Source of the DNA: Ciona savignyi
Lineage: Eukaryota; Chordata; Ascidiacea; Phlebobranchia; Cionidae
Length of the DNA: 64,000 bases
Assembly (NCBI GenBank): GCA_000149265.1
Contig: CH003278.1
Location: 579,551 to 643,550 of the forward strand
Reading direction: 5' to 3'
Below are positions 50,693 through 61,528 of this stretch, in pieces. The position numbers and the translations under genes were made by a program. The stretch's first letter is position 1. Each line of letters starts with the position of its first letter. The notes beneath the pieces were generated by a model, which was given only the letters and a program-made list of their open reading frames with translations, had not been told where the DNA came from and made no database searches.

Positions 50693-53600
50693 ATGGCTAA
50701 TGAAAATCCATACCACGAATCAAAAACAAGAAAATATGTGAAGACAGCCTGCCTATGTCTTGCATTTCTTTCATTGGTGAGCATTACTGTGCTTGGGTTT
50801 TATATAAATAATATAATGAGAAATTGTACATGCAAAAAAGTTAAGAGCATGCACCTTTTCGGTCAAAGGGTTGCAGCTACGAAACTAGACTCTAGTCTCT
50901 AGCTAGTCGATTGTGTTCTTGTCAAGGTACTTAACGGACTTTTCCTAAACCATGCTGATAATGGGTTCTTCCAAATTAAAAGACTATGTGAATCATACAC
51001 AACAATACAACTGTTTCAGTAACCCGACAGTGTACGCGGGGTGAACTGATGATTTCTTATGTGTTAACCCCATTGGCTTTCCCATTCACAGTGATGAACA
51101 TGAATATTCTATCCTATCCTATCTGATAAGTATTACCTGTTACCCAGGGTTTAATAATGGCCTTACCCGGACCTGCACTTCCAACCCTAGCTTACAACAT
51201 CGGAATTGAGATTGACGCTATTTCCTTTATTTTCCCTTCAAGAGCGGTTGGCTATTTGATTGGATCTATAGTCAGTGGAGTTTTGCATGGGTAAGTGATT
51301 AGTCTCTATTAGAGTAGGCCTATATTGAGTTACTAAACCATCTTTGAACCTCAATACAGACTTCTCTATTTGTGTGTACACTCCATATAAATACGGGGAA
51401 TACCCAACTGGTGACTGATTACTCATTAGGGTGTGTCATAGGATGGCTAATTTTTTTTTTTAGTTTAAATAATCGGCCCATGGAATTAATAATGCAGTTT
51501 TATGTGCAGAATCTTGTAATAACATCAAAAGTGGAAAATTATTATTTATTGCTAGGTAAATTTTCACTTGAAATTCTACGAAAATTCAGTATTTTACGCC
51601 TTTTACCAACATCACTAAAAGCTAATTAAGAGCAAAGTCAATGTATTACATTGATTTTATAGGATGAAAATAGGTCCATAAAAGTAAAACAAATGATCTT
51701 AATACAATTGTCTGTTTAAACATCTTTGTTAGTAATTATACAATAACCGATCTATGTTGCTGCATGCCAAATTGCCAACGGAAACATGTCTTTCTTACTT
51801 CTGTTTCTACTCATCACCTCTCTGCTGACCATCTGAGCTCGGATGTAGCCTTCTCTCCGTTCCTGGCTATACACGTGATCACTGGCTTCGGTCACTTGCT
51901 TCACACAACGTTCTATACTCTGAGTGTGTGAAGGCCAGGCAGGGACAGACATGGGATTGTCATGGAAAGCTCTTACTTGAACGTTAGTAAGACTACAGGT
52001 GAGAGGAGGCTCACAGTCAGCCTCGATATTCTCCAGGTTTATGAGATCACTGAGCATTGTCGCATTTAAATTAATTTCATATATCTTTCTGATCCTGAAT
52101 GAGTCGTCACCAATAGATTCGTCATGACCAGATTCTCTCATAAGTCTCATATCCAAGATCTTCTTGACTGCCACACTTCTCTCTCTTCCTTATCTTCACT
52201 ACAGAGCATTGTCTGCAAAATTGCCTCTGGGTGAGCATACCAGGAAGATCTCCTCACAGACTTCTCTACAATCTGAACAACCTTGCTTGGCTGACTCCTC
52301 AATAGTTCAAGCTGAAAGAGAACATGTCTTGGACCTTCAGAGAATGATGATTTGACCTTGATGTTGAACCAGTTTGGCAAATAAACACCCACTATAAACT
52401 GCACAATAAGCCTCAGTTTATGAAGCTGGTTCTCCTTCAGATTATGATGAGAGATCCAAATTCTGCAGAATCTGAGTGCTGTTGTGAGCCACCTAGAATG
52501 TGAAACTGGACCTATCTGCAAATAAGCAAGTTTATCAGGTATGATTCCTGTCCTGATAGCACTGCCAATCATATAACCATAGTACTGGTCAGTACTCAAA
52601 TCGTTAATCACAGACTGCTCAAGCTCAACGAGTGGAAGGCCAACTGTGACTCTTTCAAACTTCAGATTTATTTCTAATTCAGTGGCAGAATCCAGTATCC
52701 TGCCAAGAGGACCGGACCATTTGTTGTTTGAAAGAGTATTGCCATCCAACTCCTGGATCAGGTGTCTGAGTGGCAACTCGTTGGAGTGAAGGTCACAAAC
52801 AATCCAGACCAGCTTTCTTCCAATTTTACGCTCAATCCATTGCATGGCTCCTCCTTTCCATCCCGTGTTCGTGTTGGTACTGTCTCCACCAATAGCTTTT
52901 AAAGTGTGGTCAATCTTCCTTTGTCTGAGGTAGTTCACAATGTTATCTGCCAATATCTCAGCTGGTTTCTTGATGCCATCCTTTTCTGGGGTAAAATGAA
53001 ATAAATACTCCCCTCCTGGCTGACTGCAGCAAGTATAATGTTCCTCTTTTACCATGGCAGGGTGTAACTTGTTTGTATCTCCAACTTTCATGAACACTTT
53101 AGTATTATCCTTTCTCCCATCAAAAAACAGACAATTAATTCCCCTTTCCCTAATTCTATTATCAAATTCTTCTTCTAAATTACTGACAAGTTTCTCCTGA
53201 GCTCTCTTTATTTTATTATGATCTCTAACCAGATGAACATCATCAGGTGTTATCAAACCACCGTCAATCCAAGCAGCTGTTGCTATCTCTGCAGTTTCTC
53301 GGAGACCTGTGTGGTGTCGCATGCTGGCCATAGCTATATTCGTAATATCTTTTCTATTTCTTATTTTATGCCTGGCACGTTTGGATTCAACATTTTCTGT
53401 GCTAGAATTAAATTCATCATTCTCTTGATCAACATTTAAATCAGCCATTGGGAAGTCTTTAAACTCTGAATCAACCTGACTACAATAATCGGTCTGCTTA
53501 CTCTCAACAAGTGCCTTCTCAACTTTCTTTTCCTCGGCAACTCTTCTCTTCCTCTGTCTTTCTGTGGCAGCCTTCTGTCTCTTGGACTCTGGAATATCTT

Positions 53601-56600
53601 GGCAAGAAATCATAAGAGCTCCTATACTGCCAGTCTTCTCTCTCTGAGCTTTGACAAATGCCAGTTCGATCACCGGAATCTTCAGTTCACGCCTGCAAAA
53701 ACAGGAGATGTGGGCCTCTGATTTACAGTCACGGTCGCAACCGAACTCAGCACAGAGAAAAATTGGGCACTTGCAAGCAATGATGTCAAACAACTGGTCC
53801 AGTTGATGTCAAACAACTGGTCCAACTATCCTTAACTGCAAGCTTTCCTCTCCCAAGAGAGATATCGCTTGCCTTTTCCCAGCTGGCTAACAGTCTCTCA
53901 ATAATCTTCTTTTGACTTGTTATGACTGGAGGTTTGAACTGAGCGTTAGCCAAAGTGTACTGTGCCAAAACAGCTTTGGTCATATCACTGGCAATGGCTT
54001 TATTTGTGTAAGTTCTTTGGTTCTTTTCGCTGGTTTGTCTGATTAAAACACCATATCTCAATACATCTCTTAGCGTAGGCAACTCCGAATTTAGGAGCTC
54101 TCTTCCAGTTCCAAGATAGTGACTAATATGGCTGGATTTCTGGTTACGCGTTCGGCTAACAGCAGTCATTGTGATTTATAAACTATCTAGGTACTTATAA
54201 ATAGCTACAGAATAAAAAGTTGTTGGTTAAGTCAGAAATAAATATTGGGTATTTATTTGTATTGTAGCAGTATATTAGATTATTGTAAATTTTCAAGCTA
54301 AAAGTTACCTAGCAAAAGAGTTATAAATATTAAAACCAAAATTATTTTCTGTATATATACACTAAGTTACACCAAAAAAGTGAATGGGCCATTTGTTTTA
54401 GCTGACCTTCCCTCCTATGACACACCCTTACTGCAATAGTTAAGTAACCTGATGTGGATACGAGGTAATTTGACACATTTACATGTAATAACACTCCATT
54501 ACATATTCGTGAGGTAATCTAATGATTACTTATGTAATAACGCTTTTTGCGTTTTCCCATACACATTGTTATAACGAAAATATATCCTGTAAATCAATAA
54601 GTATACATCACCCCCTATGTCGTGGCTCTTCTCATAACAAACCGGCTCCAAACCTTCATCGATGCAACATTTGATCGCCGTTAACCCACTTGCCCCAGCC
54701 CCAATCACACAAACTCGCTTTTTACCCATACTACTAATTCCTGTAATGATAAGATTAGAAGAATTACAAAGCCTACTTTGATAGTGCATAGATATTGATT
54801 AAAATATTAGTTGCGCAAAAATCATTTTTTTAGTTCAGTTTTCCCTTTTTCTGCTTCAAAATACAGGATTCAAAGTAAAATTACAAAATTAAAAATCGTA
54901 AAAAATAACAGAAGTCATAACACAGCACCGTGATAAATTGGAAGAAAGAAGCACCGTTATTAGACAATTTGGTAAAACATATCTTAAAATAATATAATTT
55001 CCAAGCTACTTTAAAAGTGATTTGCTGTTTTTAGCTGAATTGTTTGCTGGAAATATACAGAATAATGCATTAACTTAATAATACTAAGTGCATAGAACAG
55101 TAATTGGAATAAAGCTATTTTTAAAATATACAGAATTATTCGCACAAACACATTTTAGCTTTTGAAGAATAATGCATAGAATTATACGATGGTGTAAAAA
55201 GCTTGAAGTCAGACTGAACATGGTCTGATGATGAAATAAGGAATTTATATTTAAATTTTTATAAACATTGAACAGTCATAATTGGACATAATATACCAAA
55301 TCTTTTGGAATTTGAACTCAATAATTATTAATATTTTTAAAGATTGTTTGAATTGTTTTAGATTTAAATTTGTACATTTTTTCGGTCATTTTACAATCCT
55401 TTAAACAAAACTAAAGGAACAAGAAGTCCTAACTATAAAACTTTGANNNNNNNNNNNNNNNNNNNNNNNNNNNNNNNNNNNNNNNNNNNNNNNNNNNNNN
55501 NNNNNNNNNNNNNNNNNNNNNNNNNNNNNNNNNNNNNNNNNNNNNNCCGGTATTTATTTGTATTGTAGCAGTATATTAGATTATTGTAAATTTTCAAGCT
55601 AAAAGTTACCTAGCAAAAGGGTTATAAATATTAAAACCAAAATTATTTTCTGTATATATACACTAAGTTACACCAAAAAAGTGATGGGCCATTTGTTTTA
55701 GCTGACCTTCCCTCCTATGACACACCCTATTACTCATGTCCGTTTAAACAAATTTCCCTTGCTAGCTTCCTTAATTAACCCCAAAGAATTTCTGACTATT
55801 TATCACAGTAGACTTTCTGAGTCTTTATAACACTTTTCTGGTCATCATTTCTAATAATACCTTTAATTTTTAAACAGTTGTAAAAGTTGCATCATAAAAC
55901 CCTGTATTGTGAGTAATGATGTCACTGTAAATCACAGAAGTAGTCGAGCATTTTATGTGTCCATTAATGTACAAACCATGTTTTACGTGCATCGGTGAAA
56001 AAGGTCTATAAAACTTGATTTTTTTATTGTGAAGATTTTCTTTGTTATACCCAAAGGTTGGTCTGTTATTACCATCCACCTTACATGACAAGTAAAACAT
56101 TAAGTAATCTGAGATATTTATGTTTTAAACCCTTTATTGGGAAAATGCAACGGGCCTTATTACATTTGACATATGCCTTGTTCTGACCGTCAGGTTATTG
56201 GAGCTTTTGCAGTGTATAATGTTAGCTAGTGCCTTGCTGAAAAACGACACAACCAACAAATTTCGAACCTTTTCTGTTAAAAATGCAACAACCCACCCCA
56301 CCCCACCCAGATAAAATGTGCATATCAATTATCTTATTACACAAAAATACTGGTGTTTTCTGTATTGGTACCGGTACTAATAAAAACGGAAGTGTAGCGT
56401 TCTATTTTTCTGCTCATTGTAATTCTTTGCAATTTAGTTCCAAAATATTTTTTTCAAGAATCATTAACAAGATACTGGTACATTTAATACAGTAACATTG
56501 GGACTCACCTATATCTCATACATCCCATTCTTTATCTCCTTATCCCATACCAGTAAACTGGATACTTACAAAATGATTGGATTCTCATTGATGATGACTG

Positions 56601-59600
56601 CAATTGGTTTCACTTCAGCTCCTTTCTTTTCTTCAGTCATCCTTCTAGCTATTGCCATGACCAGTATGGGTATTTCAATGGGATTCCTTGATACAGGTGA
56701 CATGCTTTATTTTAACCCCAAATCTCTTAATCTGCTCTATACCAGATGCTTATTTCATTTGTAGCATTTTGCTTAATAATATTACTTAAAGTTATTTAAT
56801 AGGTTAAAGAAAAATTGTCAAATTTAGTGTTTTTAACACACTGCAGTAGATCATGTGAAATTTTTTTTGTAAATTCTTTGGTACAAAGTAGACTTTAGCA
56901 TAGCAAAAACGGCAATTTTCCATTAAAACATATCTGCTGTAACTGGTCCTTTATAATCTTGCAAATAATTTTAGGTGGAAATGTGCTGTGTCTTGAGATA
57001 TGGGGAGATGAATCAGGGCCGTTCATGCAAGCTCTGCATTTCTCCTTTGCATTGGGAGCTACTACTGCCCCATTCCTAGCCCAACCTTTTATAATGGAGG
57101 TTGTCGATACAAATACCACAACGAACATGACAACCGCCGCTATGATTAACAACTTCACTGCAGTAACTGGTTGGTATATTTAATGCAAATTGTAAGGTCA
57201 CACAATTTGTTAAACATGTTTTAGGATAGGATGGGAATATGGGATATTCATGTTTATTCCTGTGAATGGGAAATCATGGCGGTTAACACACGGGCAATCG
57301 TCAGATCACCTCGCGCCCATCGTCACGTTACCGGAGCTATTGCAGTGTGTTGTATATAATAGACACATTCCTTCAATTTTGTAGAACCCATTAATCTGCT
57401 TGGTTTTAGGCCAGTATAATGCTAATGATTTATTTATTTTTTTGGTAACTTAGCTCATTTGTCAAAGTTGGGTAGCCTATTTGTTAAAAGGTTGATTCGA
57501 AACCAGTCTGGCTAGTCAGAAGCGTCTTTCAGCAAGGAACATGGCTTACTTCGGCTGAACCCCATGAAATAATTTTGACAATAGCCCTTCTTTGTGTTGT
57601 AAACACGAATATACAGTACTTACCTGTCTTATGTGTAAGATAAATCCATATATGTTGCTGTTTGCATTTTTTAACATAATTCTAAATTTTAGGTTACCCT
57701 TTAGAACACCAATAAAAAAATTTCGTGAAGGTGTATAGTGCTGTAATGTGCGTTTTCAGAGCTTTCAACCACAGCAGTACCTCCTGTCCGTCCTGGATTT
57801 CCATATGTGGCCTGGGCATTCATAATATGTGGAAGTTTAACAATTATGATTTCTATTGCATTCTTATATCTATCCTTCTCTAAAAGATCGAAGGCAGCTT
57901 CAAAACAGGAAAATACTGTTAAAGAGGAAGGATTTAAATTCAGGTATTTTTGGTGTTTGATTTTTTACCTTTTCTAAGAACAAAGAAAGTGGTATAATGT
58001 AGCTTAGAATCCAAACAGTGGACATTAAGTGGTCTGACAATCGCCTGTGATACAACTTCTGTGTTTTTCCTTTGCCCTCGCTTAACAATGGATATATCGT
58101 AACCAGCTGTGTAAAAATGTAAGAACTCCGTAGTGGTTACACAAGTATATAAGATAAGCTAATCCTGTGTTAAGCAATCAAGAATCAGGTGTGTACCCTG
58201 GTGTATGACATAGTTAAAAGGATCAGGCATGTGTATGGGCTCAGATTTCATTATTTATAATGGAAAACCTCCGTTTTACACAGGCAGCCATGAGATTACA
58301 GACATTATCTCTAATGGCGATTTACTTTAAAATCCGTCCTGTTTAAGATCAATTTTACAGTACTGATCGTAAATATTTTTTATATTGTTACTGATACATT
58401 TAAGTATGGTCTGAAACTATAGATATGATATAATATTCGTGCCTTATCTCAGGTGACCAGAGCTATTGCAGTATATTAAACACAATAAAGAAAATACTAC
58501 TGTTTTAGTTTAATCAATTGGACCAGAGTTAAGACATGTATAAATTGCACAGTCTATTTGCTGATATGAAGCACTAACTTGGTTAACATATTTCTTCAGA
58601 ATGCAAGTCTTGATTCTAATGTTCATCTTTTACCTCGTGTATGTTGGCATAGAGGTTACTTTTGGGATTTATATTTTTACCTTTTCAATCAAATCCCCAA
58701 AGGAATACTCAAAAGACCAAGCAACCATGCTTAATGGGATTTTCTGGGGGTCATTTGCATTTGGAAGGTTCCTTTGCATATTTATTTCAAAGTTTTTAAA
58801 ACCAATAGGTGAGTTGCTTTGAACAACTTCATTTTAATGGGTTATGTAGGCTAGACTGTATGCATAAGATATCAATCTAAAACTACATAATACCAAAAGA
58901 AGGTAAGTTCATATGCTCATGTTTAACTACTAAAGATGTTTAAGTGTGTTGTGTTCATATACCCAGGACCCCAAAAAAGTTCTTTCTAATTTGGGACTGA
59001 GCTTTAGCAATGTTTTAACTGACCAAGAATCAAAAGGTTTGTTCAGTCGTGTCATCTGGTGCAGCTTTTATTGGCCATTGCCTGATTTCAGTGGCTTGGT
59101 GGGTGAACAAAAACTGAAGCAATGGCAAACACAGTAAGATGTACGGTCATCGGGTTGTCGGTGTGTTGCAATCTAATATTTCGCCTGTTATAATGCTTCT
59201 ACAAATATATATCCATGGAGAACACATCCTATTCTGTCCTACCACTGTGTATTACACTCTACAATCTGTTTCAGGTCTTCTTGCTGTCGACCTTGTGGGT
59301 ACTTTTATTGCCGCTGTGATTTTGGTTTGTTTTCCTTATTATTACGCCTCGTCTGATTACTTATTTTGGATCGGGGTGTCAATTTATGGCCTTTCAATGG
59401 CAAGCATCTTTCCTACTGGGCTGTCGTATGCGGAACAATATATAACAATAAATGGGAAGTAAGTCGACAGAAATTCTATCAATGATGGTTTTATGTTTCA
59501 AGCTATATATTTGGTAAGAGCTACATTCGAAAAAACATTTCTAAGGTGGCAATCATTGTCAGTATAAGTCTAGGATCCTTGTGTGTTTACGAGTAAGAAC

Positions 59601-60443
59601 AGTGAGAGATGCCTTAACCGATTAATAAACTGGTTTCAGACAATGTTTAGTAAGTGCCTTTTTACAAATACAACCGACCAACCAGCTTCTGGTTTCCATC
59701 ACCTTTCGACATACACAACGACAATCTAATTAACTAACCTTACTGATCGGAACTCACCATGCCTATCGAACTCATTTGATTTGTTTGCTCCCCCAACAGA
59801 GCAGCAGCGTCGTTGGTGATTGGTGGAGCACTTGGTGAGATGCTACTGCCCCTGGTGGTAGGACAGCTTATCGAAGAATACCCGATGAACCTGATGTATG
59901 CAGTCACGACATGCATGGTAATCACAACTTGTATATTTGTGATCCTGCATTGTCTCACCTCCAGCAGGGGAAAGAGATTGTCAGGAAAAAGGTAATTTCA
60001 ACCTAGGACAGATATTTTATATCAGTGGATACTCCTATTTTATCTCAGTGAATGGGAAAAAATTCACACACATAATCGTCAGGTAACTGGAGTTATTATT
60101 GTATAAATATTTTTTACATTTAGTTGCCCAGTGGCTAAGTGCCTTGCTCGGGGACACAACCGACTAGTTAATTAACTTAATGTCTTAATCATTTTTGTAT
60201 CACTTCAAAATTTATTACACTGCGATGCGATCATAGTGTAGTGTTTTTACCCACTAGAATACAAAGATGTTTTTACAGCTCCTTGACCAAGGATGTGTAT
60301 AATGATGGGACAATTCAAAATGTATTTTGTTTTTGCTCAATCAATTTATTTGTCACACCAGGAGGTTACGGGAAACTGCTACGGATCCAAAAGAAATGGC
60401 TCGTTTAACTGAGGAAATTGACATGAAAGAAATAGATCTTTAG
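50693..60443 (+). CDS. MFSD4B: MFSD4B / sodium-dependent glucose transporter 1-like MFS protein
   Basis: Nine exons: 50693-50776, 51148-51290, 56554-56696, 56975-57169, 57760-57943, 58600-58808, 59275-59458, 59800-59991 and 60362-60443. They total 1416 nt (471 aa), with GT/AG introns and consistent phases. Alternating hydrophobic segments fit a 12-helix major facilitator. Family landmarks are RAVGYLIGS in helix 2, [20 protein letters not shown] around residue 120-138 followed by [23 protein letters not shown] in the second half, and a cytosolic basic-acidic C-terminus. NaGLT1-type proteins carry glucose or related solutes across the plasma membrane; the substrate here is inferred. An extracellular loop near residue 165 has Asn/Thr sequons (NTTTNMT). 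Exon 3 starts at 56554; an earlier AG at 56491-56492 gives the wrong phase. Intron 2 holds a complete hAT transposon and an assembly gap. Confidence 0.92.
50845..51126 (+). repeat. tRNA-derived SINE, plus orientation
   Basis: The head (GGTCAAAGGGTTGCAGCTACG) is followed by a full body and an ATCCTATCCTATC tail ending at about 51126. It shows the tail repeat most clearly. It lies in intron 1 of the MFSD4B-like gene, ending about 20 bp before exon 2. Confidence 0.8.
51752..54169 (-). pseudogene. hAT-like transposase, frameshifted
   Basis: Three minus-strand frames follow in order: 53786-54169 (127 aa), 52147-53793 (548 aa) and 51752-52174 (140 aa). The middle frame starts with a Cys/His-rich, zinc-binding-like block ([17 protein letters not shown]). 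It then has RNase-H-like catalytic landmarks: [18 protein letters not shown] about 100 residues later, and a [13 protein letters not shown] block. The last frame has a [18 protein letters not shown] motif typical of related invertebrate multicopy proteins. The first break coincides with a 23-bp direct duplication (53782-53804 and 53805-53827). The second looks like a 2-base insertion near 52170. The protein would be roughly 800 aa. It cannot be made intact from this copy, though few mutations separate it from an open gene. Confidence 0.8.
54431..54600 (+). repeat. Partial SINE within the suspect segment
   Basis: Distal half of the SINE family in plus orientation (ACTGCAATAG, GAGGTAATCTAATGATTAC, GCGTTTTCCCATACACA, ATATCCTG). 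It begins directly where the transposon right end stops. Confidence 0.6.
54612..54729 (-). pseudogene. Orphan first exon of a flavin-containing monooxygenase
   Basis: On the minus strand, ATG at 54729 opens [20 protein letters not shown], the FAD-binding GxGxxG motif of FMO enzymes. It runs to YEKSHDIGG, where a GT donor (54611-54610) interrupts the codon after 118 nt, a natural FMO exon end. No other FMO exon is recognisable downstream on the minus strand, where the hAT element lies instead, nor anywhere else in the window. The exon lies in the segment whose placement is doubtful (54429-55446), so it probably belongs to an FMO gene elsewhere and is present through a misjoin. A true fragment inserted here is less likely. 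Confidence 0.75.
55447..55546. other. Assembly gap (100 N)
   Basis: Exactly 100 N, the usual placeholder for a gap of unknown size. It joins two contigs whose ends share about 180 bp of the same transposon right end. Confidence 1.
56105..56285 (-). repeat. Diverged SINE fragment
   Basis: Minus-orientation body with GGGAAAATGC, CCGTCAGGTTATTGGAGC, GCAGTGTATAATG and CACAACCAAC landmarks. It lies in intron 2 of the MFSD4B-like gene. Confidence 0.6.
57223..57540 (-). repeat. SINE body followed by an inverted SINE head
   Basis: 57223-57418 is a well-conserved body in minus orientation (GGGCAATCGTCAGATCACCT and on to TAGAACCCATTAATC). At 57478-57540 a head-like segment in plus orientation follows (GGTAGCCTATTTGTTAAAAGG ... 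TTCGAAACC). This suggests two insertions or a rearranged copy. It lies in intron 4 of the MFSD4B-like gene. Confidence 0.7.
59590..59710 (-). repeat. Diverged SINE fragment
   Basis: Minus-orientation remnant with TAAGTGCCTTTTTACAAATA, CAACCGACCAACCAGC and CACCTTTCGAC landmarks, in intron 7 of the MFSD4B-like gene. Confidence 0.55.
60020..60165 (-). repeat. Diverged SINE fragment
   Basis: Short minus-orientation copy with TCAGTGAATGGGAAA, CATAATCGTCAGGTAACTGG, AAGTGCCTTGC and GACACAACCGACTAG landmarks, in intron 8 of the MFSD4B-like gene. Confidence 0.7.
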
Positions 60444-61528
60444 AATTACATGTTTTACTGTACTTTGCCATATTCTGAGCCAAAAAAACAAGTACTACGA
60501 ATTATTACATTGCTATGTCTTTATGTAAAAAGTTTTATTTTGACATGTACAATTCCATATATTATTTCCAAGATTAGCCTTTTCTTATCCAAGTTTTAAT
60601 TTATTTATTTTTGTACAAGACAACATAGTTCAGGGTGTGTGTGTGCTGATATTTATACATCAATGCTGCAATAATATTTTATTTATTATAAATGGAATTT
60701 AAAAGCACTTGGGTAATAAATTTAATTGTTAACTGAGTCGTGAATTTCTATTATAGATGTAGTCGTTCACACTTGAATGAATCCATATTTAAATTATAAA
60801 AGATGTATGATATTTTCTTTTGTCGTCAAGATCATTATGTGTTGTGGAAATCAAGAATATCTCTGAAATATTTGGGTGATACATACAATATGATGCTGTG
60901 TAAAAAAATTGGTTTGACATCTACATATGATGGCAGAGTGATTGACCTACAATAAAGGTGGTCTATAGGTTATATATCGGTATATAAATGCAACCAAACA
61001 AATGCAAATTTAGCTTGCTAAACCAGACTTCTTTTTTTCTAAGGCTATTTTAGTTAACAACACTCATACATTAATTAAATAAAAAAATACCATAGTTTCA
61101 GTTATCCCCAGCAACATGTTTCCTGTAAAGATTGAGATATTAGAATATTCATGTTAAATGCCCATGAATGAAAAAATGCAGAGATTCACCACACTGGCAA
61201 TCGTCAGATGTGTGTTATCACAGGGGTAATCATTGGTATTACCTTACACCCAGCGTGTGATTACTGAATATATTACAGTGTGTTTTATATAATGATGAAT
61301 TTAGGTCGAACTCATGAATACACTTGATTCATGAAATGTCCACTCTAAATGTATTCCTCATGACACAACTGACAAGCTAGCTCATTGAGCAACTCTTCGG
61401 CAGAAAGTCTACACACTAAAACTATTCAGCTATACAAACAATATAATAAAAGAAAAAAATATAAATGGATTAAAGTACCCCAGAATACTGCAGAAAATAT
61501 ACTTATTTTATATCACTTGATTTAGAGT
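60444..61528. other. 3' flank of the MFSD4B-like gene with an old SINE
   Basis: Probable 3' UTR, with AATAAA-type signals near 60713 and 60950. A diverged minus-orientation SINE spans about 61130-61440 (GGCAATCGTCAGATG, TTACAGTGTGTTTTATATAA, CACAACTGACAAGCTAGC). No gene was seen. Confidence 0.6.

Larger units (their letters stand above)
51427..55729 (-). mobile_element. hAT-superfamily DNA transposon with 8-bp TSD, interrupted in the assembly
   Basis: The left end TAGGGTGTGTCATAGGATGG starts at 51427. The right end, in reverse complement TAGGGTGTGTCATAGGAGGG, ends at 55729. The 8-bp duplication TTACTCAT flanks both (51419-51426 and 55730-55737). TSD length and termini fit hAT. A degraded transposase is encoded on the minus strand (51752-54169). 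The right ~180 bp occurs twice: at about 54250-54428, followed by unrelated sequence, and at about 55548-55729, followed by the true TSD. The stretch between (about 54429-55546) therefore does not belong to the element and includes a 100-N gap. The element lies in intron 2 of the MFSD4B-like gene. Confidence 0.88.

Noticed and set aside
56498..56553. N-terminal extension of MFSD4B-like exon 3 from the AG at 56491-56492
   Set aside because: The reading frame does not match the phase of exon 2; the AG at 56552-56553 with its long pyrimidine tract gives both the right phase and the family sequence.
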